41,699 bases of DNA from Christensenellaceae bacterium (GTDB lineage: Bacteria; Bacillota; Clostridia; Christensenellales; DTU072), in contig JAIRKT010000024.1 of NCBI GenBank assembly GCA_031259965.1, positions 1-41,699 on the forward strand. Reading direction: 5' to 3'. Of the stretch, positions 8,960-17,841 are shown in pieces (position 1 is the stretch's first letter; each line of letters starts with the position of its first letter). The notes under the pieces were generated by a model. The model was not told where the DNA came from. It did no database searches and saw nothing but the letters and a program-made list of their open reading frames with translations. The position numbers were made by a program, and so were the translations under genes.

Positions 8960-10102
8960 TTATCTATCAAATATTGCATATGGTATTTTCTTTCTTGCAA
9001 ACAAAGAGAAAACGAACACTAATATTCCACCACCTAACAAGGCAAGGAATCCAATGCCTGCTGTAACAACTGGTGCACCAGGCACGACTTCAGCTTCAGT
9101 CGCTGGAATTGATGGAAATGCACCAGAAATAAACGGCATGAGGTTAGCAAAGTCAATTAAACTAGGCGGTGCCTCCTCTTCCTCACTTTCCTCTCCATCA
9201 GCTGGATCTTCTTCTCCATCATCCTCTGCGTTGATAGCAGGCAAAATATTTTGCTCTGTTTCAGATGGGTCATCTATAATGCTAGGGTCTTCAGCAACGG
9301 CTTCGACGTAAGCACCATTTGCAGCTAGTCCAAACGCAAGCAAAGCAACGCAAGTAACTAAAACAATAAGGCTCACTAAACCAAATCTAAATACCCTTCT
9401 ACCAAACATACTAAACAAAGCAAAAAACAATGATATAATTAAAAGATTAAAAGCAACAGCTGCAACTAAAGGCACAAACTTAAAGATCGACGGTGCCAGT
9501 TTAGTTAACATATCCTCAGATCCCTCGGCTTTTTGTGTAATTATATCAAGGGTCTCGTTATAAAACTCAACACCAACTAAAGCACTTTCAGGTGCCTCCA
9601 TGAGTTTCAATTGTGCAGCAGCTCCATAAACAAGGTCAGCAAACGATATGTATACATCCTTTGGTATATATTCAGATGCTTCCTCTTCACTATCCTCAGT
9701 AGTATCATCAGTTGTTGCGGCGTCACGAATATTTTGCGGAGTATAGTCAGGTTTTACTAGAACGGCTGTAAACTGATCTATCGGTAAATCCATTGGTAAA
9801 AAGCCTACGTCACTAACGGCAACTACTACTAAACAAAATATAAATATAATTAGGCATATGCCTTTACGCATCACATAAAAATAATCTTTCTCGCGCCTGC
9901 GTGCTTTCTGAAGTTTTCGTAATTCTTTACTACTCATTTGAGGCTTTTTAGTAGCGGTGTTCGCCCCTGTAATAGGCTTTCTTACAGGCGGCGCATATCC
10001 TCTAGGATTGTTTCCATGAGGACGAGGCCCCATCTGCGGAGAACGCCCTGGGAAAGGAGGTGGCGCTGATCTCGATCTAATATTTTGTTGGTTTCCCGTC
10101 AT
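8960..10102 (-). CDS. Proline-rich 4-TM membrane protein with acidic external loops
   Basis: 380 aa, not recognised. The N-terminal ~75 aa is Pro/Arg/Gly-rich and positively charged (APPPFPGRSPQMGPRP, KLQKARRREKD). The first helix (about 82-103) is followed by a ~105-aa external domain with an acidic Thr/Asp/Glu run. Helices near 212-233 and 238-262 flank a tight turn, and a long, very acidic segment (about 265-335, EDDGEEDPADGEESEEEE region) leads to the last helix (about 347-370). It lacks a clear QLTPIVQP motif but has the topology of members 1 and 3 and starts the same run. GGAG precedes ATG. A promoter is at 10157-10185. Confidence 0.6.
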   Translation of the reverse strand: MTGNQQNIRSRSAPPPFPGRSPQMGPRPHGNNPRGYAPPVRKPITGANTATKKPQMSSKELRKLQKARRREKDYFYVMRKGICLIIFIFCLVVVAVSDVGFLPMDLPIDQFTAVLVKPDYTPQNIRDAATTDDTTEDSEEEASEYIPKDVYISFADLVYGAAAQLKLMEAPESALVGVEFYNETLDIITQKAEGSEDMLTKLAPSIFKFVPLVAAVAFNLLIISLFFALFSMFGRRVFRFGLVSLIVLVTCVALLAFGLAANGAYVEAVAEDPSIIDDPSETEQNILPAINAEDDGEEDPADGEESEEEEAPPSLIDFANLMPFISGAFPSIPATEAEVVPGAPVVTAGIGFLALLGGGILVFVFSLFARKKIPYAIFDR

Positions 10103-10480
10103 GCTAACTCCTTGAGTAACTTAAGGTTTTAAGTCTCTTGCAACATTAGTGTTAATAGTTTATCATACAAAACGCAAAAATTCAATATCTAACACTGAAT
10201 TTAACGCAAAACTTTTCAAATTTTTTACTATAATTGCATTTTTAATTAAAAAGATTAATTAAAACTACATAACTACATACATTATTTTCATAGAACGCAT
10301 GTTGTTAAATCACACTAGAAAATTCTTGGGTTTTTAAGTTTATATAATTTATGTTGTTTTACAAATGCTACCTTTGTATTCAATTTACTTTGTTTGCATC
10401 TGTTTTTTGATATGAAGTTGATTTCATATGTTAAATCTTGACTGTTTTTAATTTTGCACCGAGGAAGTTTTAAAGCAAAT
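10103..10480. other. Intergenic region upstream of the proline-rich cluster
   Basis: 378 bp, AT-rich, without a supportable gene. It contains the minus-strand promoter listed at 10157-10185 and the 3' flank of the REC-HD-GYP gene. No clear terminator hairpin is visible. Confidence 0.5.
10157..10185 (-). promoter_or_regulatory. Promoter of the proline-rich gene cluster
   Basis: On the minus strand TTGAAT (10180-10185), a 17-bp spacer and TAAACT (10157-10162) preceded by TGA (extended -10 pattern). It lies ~55 bp before the first gene of the cluster. Confidence 0.5.
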
Positions 10481-11548
10481 TTAGTCGGCGTGCACTACCA
10501 TGTTTTTCAAGCTGTCTTTGATTTTTTCGAATGAATCTATTAATTTGGGATTAAATTGGCCACATTCACCTTTTAAAATCATCGCTACCGCTTCTTCATG
10601 TGTATATGCGCCTTTGTAAACGCGTTTGCTTGTTAGAGCATCGTAAACATCAGCGATAGAAGTAACTTGTGCCCAGATTGGTATGGCGTCTCCTACTAGT
10701 TTGTCAGGATATCCCCTACCGTCCCATCTTTCGTGATGGTGTCTGCATATTTCGTAGCAATATTTATAATAATCTTTGTCCTGGACATAATTGAGACTCT
10801 CTAAAATTTCACAACCTCTAATCGTGTGTGTTTTCATAATCTCAAATTCTTCCTTTGTGAGCGCCCCAGGCTTTAATAATATCGCGTCTGGAATAGCGAT
10901 TTTTCCTATATCATGCAAAACCGAAGCACTAGATATACTTTCAATTTCATCGATGGATAGGGGATAGTGCTCGACCATTTGAGTTAATATACGTTTAACG
11001 AGCAAACGAACCCTTTTAATATGCTCGCCTGACTCTAAGCTGCGAAACTCGACAGTTGTGCTCAAAGCATCCATTATAAAGAGGTTAAATTGCTTTATGC
11101 GCTCGTTTTGTTTCTCTAATTCCTCGCGTTGTTCAATTAACTTTTGTTCTAGATAATTCTTATACGAATACAAATCTATCGTATTATACACACGCTTCAA
11201 TACAATATCTGGATTAAATGGTTTGCGTATGAAATCAGAAACACCTAGACCATATGCCATTAAAGTATTTTCTTCGTCATTATCACTTGTAATCAATATA
11301 ATTGGGATGTTCTTAATAGTGCCATCTGCATTGAGCCTGCGCAAGACCTCAAAACCATCCATAACAGGCATCACGAGATCTAGTAAAATTATAGAAATAT
11401 CGTGTCGATGCGTCTCGAGAGCTTTTAACGCCATTTCACCATTTTCCGCTTCTAGCACGTCAAACTTGTCTGAAAATAAATCGCTTAGAACAATTCGATT
11501 AATCTCAATATCATCCACCACTAATATTTTCTTTTTGTCCTTGTTCAA
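10481..11548 (-). CDS. Response regulator with HD-GYP phosphodiesterase domain
   Basis: 355 aa. The N-terminal receiver domain has the acidic pair D12-D13, phosphoacceptor D57, T87 and K109. A coiled coil of about residues 130-150 leads into an HD-GYP domain with HDIGKIAIPD, the diagnostic HHERWDGRGYP and the IADVYDALTS metal-site motif, all intact. The family hydrolyses cyclic di-GMP (RpfG type). No DNA-binding domain is present, so output is enzymatic. The start is TTG at 11548, chosen because AGGAG sits nine bases upstream and a consensus promoter lies at 11641-11669. No cognate histidine kinase is adjacent, so it is an orphan regulator here. Confidence 0.9.
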   Translation of the reverse strand: MNKDKKKILVVDDIEINRIVLSDLFSDKFDVLEAENGEMALKALETHRHDISIILLDLVMPVMDGFEVLRRLNADGTIKNIPIILITSDNDEENTLMAYGLGVSDFIRKPFNPDIVLKRVYNTIDLYSYKNYLEQKLIEQREELEKQNERIKQFNLFIMDALSTTVEFRSLESGEHIKRVRLLVKRILTQMVEHYPLSIDEIESISSASVLHDIGKIAIPDAILLKPGALTKEEFEIMKTHTIRGCEILESLNYVQDKDYYKYCYEICRHHHERWDGRGYPDKLVGDAIPIWAQVTSIADVYDALTSKRVYKGAYTHEEAVAMILKGECGQFNPKLIDSFEKIKDSLKNMVVHAD

Positions 11549-11640
11549 TTATATAACTCCTACATAAGGATAATAATCATTGTTTGTATGCTGCATGATT
11601 AACTCACAATATCAAGCATTCTAACATACTAATTTAAATA

Positions 11641-11669
11641 ATAATATCATTTAAAAAGGTAATTGTCAA
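11641..11669 (-). promoter_or_regulatory. Sigma-A promoter of the REC-HD-GYP gene
   Basis: On the minus strand TTGACA (11664-11669), a 17-bp spacer and TATTAT (11641-11646). The -35 is perfect and the -10 has one mismatch. The leader to the TTG start is ~85 nt. Confidence 0.75.
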
Positions 11670-11809
11670 TACTAACAAGGCATACTGTGATAAAAAATTT
11701 AGAATTTTTTTAATAAACAAAAAAAATAGTGTTATAAACAAATTTTTTATCGTCTCGTTCTTTTGAACACCTTTTATTCGAGCAAACCATTATAACCATC
11801 TTTATTTAT

Positions 11810-11838
11810 TTGACACAAATCGTAAATAGCATTAATAT
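11810..11838 (+). promoter_or_regulatory. Sigma-A promoter leading toward ffh
   Basis: TTGACA (11810-11815), a 17-bp spacer and TAATAT (11833-11838). The nearest plus-strand gene is ffh, ~380 bp downstream, so this predicts an unusually long leader or a small RNA in between. Confidence 0.65.
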
Positions 11839-12112
11839 ATTAGAGAGTATTTTGCGGTGGTATATTTTGATCTGAAATTAACCACCCATGGCTATTAACG
11901 TCTGATAGCCTTTAAAAATGCTAATTAAACGCGATTTATCAAAATCTACAAAATATTTTGTAATTTTTGATTGAAATTTAACTATAACTATTAGCAAACC
12001 CACCAGAATTTTGCTATTCGGCCCTATTAGTTATATAAAATTTGATAAGTCTCTATTTGTTCGGCTTAGTAATTTAACAAAACTATTAAAGTATTTATTC
12101 AAATTCTTCTGA

Positions 12113-12150
12113 GTTAGGCAGGCCAAACGCCTTTCTAATTTAATTTTTTT
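12113..12150 (+). terminator. Possible attenuator/terminator in the ffh leader
   Basis: TTAG-gc-AGGC-caaac-GCCT-tt-CTAA forms an interrupted stem at 12114-12138, followed by TTTAATTTTTTT. It could end the transcript from 11810 before ffh or act as an attenuator. The stem is short, so this is tentative. Confidence 0.4.
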
Positions 12151-12222
12151 GAAAGAAATTTAACCTTTTTTTATTTGTTTAATTATTAATTAGCAAATCA
12201 TCGCTCTAAAGGAAATATTGCA

Positions 12223-13545
12223 ATGGCTTTATTCTCAAGTTTAAGTGAAAAACTAAATCATGCTTTTTCAAAACTAAAAAACCGAGGCGCGCTGACAGAA
12301 CTCGAAATCAAAGAAGCTATGCGCGAAGTTAGAATAGCTTTGCTCGAAGCTGATGTCAATTTTAACGTTGTCAAAAATTTTATAAAAACCGTATCTGAAA
12401 AGGCCATTGGTGAAACTATACTTAAAGGGCTACAATCATCTCAGCAAGTTATTAAAATTGTTAATGATGAGTTGATTGAATTAATGGGGAGCAAACACTC
12501 TAAAATTGAAATCTCGGATAAACCTCCTACTGTTATTATGATGTGCGGTTTGCAGGGTGCTGGTAAAACCACAATGTGTGGCAAACTAGCGACACTTATG
12601 GCACGCGATAATAAAAAAACGCTCTTGGTAGCCGCTGATATTTACAGACCAGCAGCCATAAAGCAGCTGCAAATTGTAGGCGAAAAGGTAAAAACCGAAG
12701 TTTTTGAGATGGGCAACACTGACCCTGTTAAAATAGCTGAGGAAGCTGTCAAATATTCAATCAAACAAGGCATTGACGTGGTAATCATTGATACAGCTGG
12801 TAGATTGCAAATAGATGAAGTGCTGATGCGAGAGCTTCAAAACATAAGAGCACGCGTTAACCCAAAAGAAATTCTGCTTGTCGTTGATTCAATGCTAGGC
12901 CAGGAATCTGTCAATGTAGCGGGCACATTTAACTCTAAACTCGATATAACAGGTGTTATACTCACAAAGCTTGATGGTGATACACGCGGAGGCGCCGCCC
13001 TCTCCATTCGCGCAATATGTGGCAAACCCATAAAATTTGCGGGAATTGGTGAAAAATTTACTGATATTGAGCTTTTTCATCCAGATAGGATGGCAAGCAG
13101 AATTTTAGGGATGGGTGATGTGCTAACGCTGATAGAAAAGGCACAAACTGCATATTCAGAGGAAGAAGCTGCGAAAATCGCAAAAAAAATGCGCACAAAC
13201 AGCTTTGACTTAAATGATTATCTAAAGCAATTAAAAGACATTAAAAAAATGGGAAATATTGCTGAACTTATGCATATGATACCAGGTGCATCAAACGCCC
13301 TTAAGGGACAGAACCTAAATATCGATGACAAAACAATCGAACGCAACAAAGCTATAGTCTTGTCGATGACACCTGATGAACGCTCAAATCCTGATATTAT
13401 AAAAGGATCTAGACGCAGACGAATTGCAGCTGGTTGTGGACAATCTGTCCAGGATGTGAATCGCTTCTTAAACCAGTTTGAACAGAGTAAAACTATGATG
13501 AAACAAATTAGTTCTGGAAGCAAGTTTCCATTTAAAATGAGATAA
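12223..13545 (+). CDS. ffh: Signal recognition particle protein Ffh
   Basis: 440 aa, normal length for SRP54/Ffh. An N-terminal helical bundle (about 1-90) is followed by the G domain: P-loop CGLQGAGKTTMCGKLA, DTAGRLQ, and TKLDGDTRGG. A methionine-containing M domain comes last (about 300-440), with the RRRRIAAGCG stretch seen in SRP RNA-binding helices. With 4.5S/6S-like SRP RNA and FtsY it targets nascent membrane proteins. GGAAA lies nine bases before ATG. The usual ylxM partner is absent upstream, and rpsP follows after 58 bp as in many Firmicutes. Confidence 0.97.
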   Translation: MALFSSLSEKLNHAFSKLKNRGALTELEIKEAMREVRIALLEADVNFNVVKNFIKTVSEKAIGETILKGLQSSQQVIKIVNDELIELMGSKHSKIEISDKPPTVIMMCGLQGAGKTTMCGKLATLMARDNKKTLLVAADIYRPAAIKQLQIVGEKVKTEVFEMGNTDPVKIAEEAVKYSIKQGIDVVIIDTAGRLQIDEVLMRELQNIRARVNPKEILLVVDSMLGQESVNVAGTFNSKLDITGVILTKLDGDTRGGAALSIRAICGKPIKFAGIGEKFTDIELFHPDRMASRILGMGDVLTLIEKAQTAYSEEEAAKIAKKMRTNSFDLNDYLKQLKDIKKMGNIAELMHMIPGASNALKGQNLNIDDKTIERNKAIVLSMTPDERSNPDIIKGSRRRRIAAGCGQSVQDVNRFLNQFEQSKTMMKQISSGSKFPFKMR

Positions 13546-13603
13546 GAGGGTATAACTCTTTAAATTATACAATCATAATAAATTAAATTTATCGGAGGAT
13601 AAA

Positions 13604-13951
13604 ATGGCAGTAAAACTAAGACTAACCCGAATGGGTTCAAAGAAATCACCTTTCTATAGAATCGTAGCAACCGATTCAAGAAAATCACGTGATGGACAAT
13701 ATATCGAGCAAATTGGTTATTATAACCCTGTTAAAATACCACCAGTTGTTAAAATCGATGCAGAGATTGCTCAAAAATGGCTATCAAGAGGCGCTATCCC
13801 TACTGACACAGTAAGAGATCTCTTTTTTCACGCTGGCGTTATAGAAGGCATAAAAAAAGAAGTTCAAGCGGACAGTGAGACACAAAATATTGAAATTGAT
13901 GAAGTGAAAGATACTGTCGACGCAGCTGTTAAAGCACATATCGCTGAATAA
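13604..13951 (+). CDS. rpsP: 30S ribosomal protein S16
   Basis: 115 aa. The first ~80 aa match S16 ([28 protein letters not shown]). The last ~35 aa are an acidic extension (about residues 85-115) beyond the ~80-90 aa core, as in several Clostridia. CGGAGG lies seven bases before ATG. Usual downstream partners (KH protein, rimM, trmD, rplS) are not here; lysA follows instead. Confidence 0.97.
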   Translation: MAVKLRLTRMGSKKSPFYRIVATDSRKSRDGQYIEQIGYYNPVKIPPVVKIDAEIAQKWLSRGAIPTDTVRDLFFHAGVIEGIKKEVQADSETQNIEIDEVKDTVDAAVKAHIAE

Positions 13952-13961
13952 CTAACACACA

Positions 13962-14023
13962 AAAGAGATAACCCGCAGCACCTATGTAAGAGGGTTAGCC
14001 TCTTTAAGCTACTAACCAAAGAG
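13962..14023 (+). promoter_or_regulatory. Alternative hairpins in the rpsP-lysA spacer
   Basis: AAAGAG-at-AACCC (13962-13974) can pair with GGGTT-agc-CTCTTT (13992-14005). The same GGTTAG (13993-13998) can instead pair with CTAACC (14012-14017), and CTCTTT with AAAGAG (14018-14023), the bases that precede the lysA ATG. The two folds exclude each other, and the second hides the ribosome site. No T-run follows, so a terminator is unlikely. Confidence 0.45.
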
Positions 14024-14030
14024 ATACCTT

Positions 14031-15293
14031 ATGAAAAAATGTTTTTTAGATTTAGCTAAAACTAAAGAAATTATCTCTAAATTTCCAACACCCATCCATG
14101 TTTACGATGAAAAAGGAATTTCAGATAACGCATCTGAATTATACGATGCCTTTTCCTGGAATAAAGCTGGCTTTAAGGAATATTTTGCGGTAAAAGCCAC
14201 ACCCAATCCAGCTATACTAAAACTCTTAAGAGCTCATGGTTGTGGGTTGGATTGTTCCTCCCTTGCTGAACTAGCGATAGCTGACAAACTAGGATTCAAA
14301 GGTTCAGACATAATGTTCTCGAGCAATGAAACTCTAGCCGAGGAATATGTATACGCGAAAAAACTAGACGCAATTATAAACTTAGATGATATAACACATA
14401 TTCCATTTCTTCAAAAGCACGCCGGTATACCTGAAAAAATTTGTTTAAGGTATAATCCAGGTGGTGATTTCTGTCTTAACAAGGATATTATGGGCAGGCC
14501 TGAAGAAGCCAAATACGGACTAACTAGGAAACAATTAACTGAAGCTGTCAGAGAACTTTTAAAACTCGGTGTTAAGGAGTTTGGTTTGCACGCCTTTTTA
14601 GCCTCAAACACAGTTGGTAATGATTACTATCCACTGCTTGCTCGTCTTATGTTTACAACGGTATGTGAACTGATGAGAGAGACTAACGCCCGTTTTACAT
14701 TTGTAAATTTGAGTGGTGGCATTGGGATTCCCTACAAGCCAGACCAGCAAAAAGTTGATATCTACAAGGTTGCAAATGGTGTTAAAGAAGCATATGACAG
14801 TATTTTTGTGGCAAATGGCTATTCAAACATAAAACTTTTTACAGAACTAGGCAGATATATGCTGGCTCCATATGGTGGATTGCTAACTACAGTTATACAT
14901 TTCAAACACACATACAGAGAGTATGTGGGTGTAGACGCCTGTGCAGCTAATCTTATGCGCCCAGCAATTTATGGCGCCTACCACCATATTACAGTTTTAG
15001 GCAAGGAAAACAAGCCTCTAGACCATGTTTACGACGTTGTTGGGTCTCTTTGCGAAAATAGTGATAAATTCGCAATTAACAGATCACTACCCGCTATCGA
15101 TTATGGTGATATACTCTTTATTCACGACGCTGGCGCACATGGACATGCTATGGGATATAACTATAACGGGAAGTTGAGGAGCGCAGAAGTCATCTTGAAA
15201 AAGGATGGTGCTTTTGAATTAATTAGACGCGCTGAAACGCTAGATGACTATTTCAGCACTTTAGATATTTATGATGAATTTAAGAGATCGTAG
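14031..15293 (+). CDS. lysA: Diaminopimelate decarboxylase
   Basis: 420 aa, fold type III PLP decarboxylase. The PLP lysine is in FAVKATPNP (about residue 54), the glycine-rich phosphate-binding loop is LSGGIGIPY, and a CENSDKFA segment corresponds to the CES(G)D active-site loop supplied across the dimer. A late YNY supports PLP/substrate binding. It converts meso-diaminopimelate to lysine, the last step of lysine synthesis. It shares the short form used in Bacteroidetes and some Clostridia. The start has a weak AAAGAG site within an alternative hairpin, hinting at translational control. The MMPL gene follows after 27 bp. Decarboxylases for other amino acids (carboxynorspermidine, for example) are less likely by motif. 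Confidence 0.85.
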   Translation: MKKCFLDLAKTKEIISKFPTPIHVYDEKGISDNASELYDAFSWNKAGFKEYFAVKATPNPAILKLLRAHGCGLDCSSLAELAIADKLGFKGSDIMFSSNETLAEEYVYAKKLDAIINLDDITHIPFLQKHAGIPEKICLRYNPGGDFCLNKDIMGRPEEAKYGLTRKQLTEAVRELLKLGVKEFGLHAFLASNTVGNDYYPLLARLMFTTVCELMRETNARFTFVNLSGGIGIPYKPDQQKVDIYKVANGVKEAYDSIFVANGYSNIKLFTELGRYMLAPYGGLLTTVIHFKHTYREYVGVDACAANLMRPAIYGAYHHITVLGKENKPLDHVYDVVGSLCENSDKFAINRSLPAIDYGDILFIHDAGAHGHAMGYNYNGKLRSAEVILKKDGAFELIRRAETLDDYFSTLDIYDEFKRS

Positions 15294-15320
15294 GATTTCT
15301 TATGTAGGGGATCTTTTAAT

Positions 15321-17543
15321 TTGAACAAAAATTTTAAAGTTAAGAAACAAAAGTTTTTTTTGTTTTCGCAAATTCCTTTGTTTTTTGCTAAACACACTCG
15401 AAGCATGATCGCTTTACTGTGTTTATTACTTTTTCTCTCAATTGCAGGCATATACGGATTTTTAAGCGAAGGAAAGGCCAGTAGTGACGTGCTTGACTAC
15501 GTCACTGGGGACTTTGATACAAGAGTGGGCCTTGATTTTTTAAAAGAGTATTTTAACGTAGCGGGCGATGCTATGTTTTCGGTGGCAGGCGCAAATCAGG
15601 ACCTAGAGCTAGCAGAGCACATTGATAATATTACCCAAATAGGCGGAGTCGAACAACTTATTTGGTATAACACTCTAGATGCCTTTGACTCAATAGGCTT
15701 GTTGTTAAGTCTCTTTACCGATATTACAATAGACACAAGTGAATTTAAGAGTTTTTTAAAACAACCTATTGATGATTCTAACTCCATATATTTAGTATTA
15801 ATTTTACACGAATACTCTCCATCTAGCAGTGAAGCTTTTGAGCTCCTTAAGAGCATTGAACTTGAATTGTCACCTAGAGTTGTATCATTTGCTGGAATGA
15901 CTGCTACAGCAGTGAATGTTATGAACGATACTTTAAACGAATTACCTATGTATATGCTTATTGCCGCCTTAGCGGTACTCCTTGTTTTTACATTGTCGTC
16001 TAGATCATTAACAGAAACTCTTGTGCTTTTAGTTGTAATTTTTGTGTCAGTCGCATTAAATATTGGAGTTAACTATTTATTACCAGAAGTCTCTGTCGTA
16101 GGTGTTGCCACGTCTGCTCTCTTTCAGTTGGGCATCTCTCTTTCATTTTTCTCTATTATACTAAACTACTACAGAGAAAAACGCATAATATCAAAAACTC
16201 CATTTGACGCTATTAAACTCACTATTGCTGATAAATGGCCCGCAATTTTCGCCTCATGCACAATATCTACGGTCGCGGTTTTTGCACTTTCGTTTATGAG
16301 CATTTCAATAGGATTCGAAATAGCCTTTTCACTAGTTAGAGGTTTATTAACCAGTGCGTTTGTCACATTAATATTGTCGCCTTCCTTGTTAATTCTATTA
16401 GACAAACTAACAACAAAGACACAATTCAAACACCCAATCAAATTAAAGCCTCCTGCTACTAAATTTTCATTTAAGATAAGTCTTGCTATCTTAACTATAA
16501 CCGCGATAATAGGTGCTCTCTCATTTATCGGACAAAAACGTATGCACTTTTCATACTTTAAAATGTATGAGAACACTACCCAATTATCTCACGAGGGAAT
16601 GGGTGCTGCGCAATTATCTAATCAGTTGATTGTGGCGATGCCTGTTATCCCAAAAACAAACTTGTCTCATGCTAATTATATATCTGAAATAAAACAAGTC
16701 GATGGAGTAGAGCATGTGCTGGGTGCTTTCTCCGCAATTGACATAGATCCCTCTTTGCTAATTAAATTGATTCCAATTATGCCTGATAACATAATGAAAT
16801 TCTTTTCTAATGTCGATGGTGTTTGGTACACTATGACGACTGTCGTTTTAGATGGAGATGTTAACAACCCAAATTTTATTAACACCTATGCTAAAATCAA
16901 TGAAATTACAAACAAATATTTCAATCAGGCCTATAAATTTGGTGTCTTGTCTGGTGTCTATGATATGTCAACAATCACGACATATGATTTCAATCTTATA
17001 TCTCTCATTGTATTTATATTTATAGCATTATCACTAACAGTTATATTTAAATCACCACTTAAAGGCCTTCTTATTAGTTTGATTTTGCAAATCAGTATAT
17101 ATTCCTCTTTATCACTTTACACACTTTTGTTTAAAAACATCAACTTTTTAGTATATTTGCTTTCAACTGTAATCCATATTCCAGTTTTCCTCTCACAAAC
17201 TTTAACAATTTTCGCTGGTTATAACAAAAATGTAAATAATAAAATCAAAAACTCCATAAAATTTACTAGTCAAAACGCTTTTAGGGATGTATGGAGGAGT
17301 GCTTTAGCATTTGCGTCAGGATGCATCGGTGTCGAAATCTTTGCAAACAATCTCATTGTAAAAAACCTAACCGCACTCCTAGCATTGGGGTCTTTAACAA
17401 TCGCACTACTAATAACTTTAACAATGCCCACCATTTTAGTAATTTTAAATAAACCAGCCACTCTTGCGGATTTAAAAGAGCCTGACGACTCTGATCCCTA
17501 TCTTTTAGAAGGAACAGAGTATGCGGATTTAATTGACGAATAA
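15321..17543 (+). CDS. MMPL/RND-superfamily membrane transporter
   Basis: 740 aa. It has the two-fold RND layout: TM1 (about 30-48), an external domain (about 55-210), TM2-TM6 (about 210-370), then TM7 (about 385-405), a second external domain (405-560) and TM8-TM12 (about 560-720). This fits the MMPL class, which moves lipids or hydrophobic compounds using the proton gradient. The start is TTG at 15321 with AGGGG about eleven bases upstream; the next ATG would fall inside the first membrane helix. It is probably cotranscribed with lysA and ends at the terminator at 17550. Substrate unknown. Confidence 0.8.
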   Translation: MNKNFKVKKQKFFLFSQIPLFFAKHTRSMIALLCLLLFLSIAGIYGFLSEGKASSDVLDYVTGDFDTRVGLDFLKEYFNVAGDAMFSVAGANQDLELAEHIDNITQIGGVEQLIWYNTLDAFDSIGLLLSLFTDITIDTSEFKSFLKQPIDDSNSIYLVLILHEYSPSSSEAFELLKSIELELSPRVVSFAGMTATAVNVMNDTLNELPMYMLIAALAVLLVFTLSSRSLTETLVLLVVIFVSVALNIGVNYLLPEVSVVGVATSALFQLGISLSFFSIILNYYREKRIISKTPFDAIKLTIADKWPAIFASCTISTVAVFALSFMSISIGFEIAFSLVRGLLTSAFVTLILSPSLLILLDKLTTKTQFKHPIKLKPPATKFSFKISLAILTITAIIGALSFIGQKRMHFSYFKMYENTTQLSHEGMGAAQLSNQLIVAMPVIPKTNLSHANYISEIKQVDGVEHVLGAFSAIDIDPSLLIKLIPIMPDNIMKFFSNVDGVWYTMTTVVLDGDVNNPNFINTYAKINEITNKYFNQAYKFGVLSGVYDMSTITTYDFNLISLIVFIFIALSLTVIFKSPLKGLLISLILQISIYSSLSLYTLLFKNINFLVYLLSTVIHIPVFLSQTLTIFAGYNKNVNNKIKNSIKFTSQNAFRDVWRSALAFASGCIGVEIFANNLIVKNLTALLALGSLTIALLITLTMPTILVILNKPATLADLKEPDDSDPYLLEGTEYADLIDE

Positions 17544-17549
17544 CTACAT

Positions 17550-17590
17550 AAAACAAACATTTGTTTGTTTTGGTGGTTTCTTTTCTTTAA
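17550..17590 (+). terminator. Rho-independent terminator after the MMPL gene
   Basis: Perfect 9-bp stem AAAACAAAC (17550-17558), loop ATTT, GTTTGTTTT (17563-17571), followed by a T-rich stretch with TTTCTTTTCTTT. It lies six bases after the stop codon region. Confidence 0.55.
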
Positions 17591-17758
17591 AATTTAATTT
17601 TATATTGGAACGGCAAAAACCCTCTTAAAAACAGCAAAATTTCAAAGTATTTGTAATATTTAAATAGAATTTTATTTATACCCTCTTTAATTCTGCAAAT
17701 ATTCATTTTTAACATTTAAAATTTTTTTCAAATTTTATATTTTTTTTTAATTTACTTA

Positions 17759-17807
17759 TTTACATATTGAATTTTTGTGGTATAATATATATAAACAGAT
17801 TATATAT
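17759..17807 (+). promoter_or_regulatory. PadR promoter with overlapping inverted repeat
   Basis: TTTACA (17759-17764), a 16-bp spacer and TATAAT (17781-17786). An inverted repeat ATATATA (17787-17793) / TATATAT (17801-17807) sits on the start-site region. PadR proteins often repress their own promoter, so this is a candidate operator, though low-complexity AT sequence weakens the case. Confidence 0.55.
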
Positions 17808-17841
17808 GTAATATAATTTGATACCTTGAGGAGGAACTATC

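Larger units (their letters stand above)
11549..12222. other. Divergent control region between REC-HD-GYP gene and ffh
   Basis: 674 bp without a supportable gene. It carries back-to-back promoters (11641-11669 minus, 11810-11838 plus) and, between them, a perfect 12-bp inverted repeat (11689-11700 and 11740-11751). The plus transcript would have a ~380-nt leader before ffh, holding a GGCTAT/ATAGCC hairpin (about 11890-11911) and a possible attenuator at 12113-12150. Confidence 0.55.

Noticed and set aside
14031-15293. Carboxynorspermidine decarboxylase rather than lysA
   Set aside because: Length and active-site segments (FAVKATPNP, CENSDKFA) fit diaminopimelate decarboxylase better, though paralogue specificity cannot be proven by eye.
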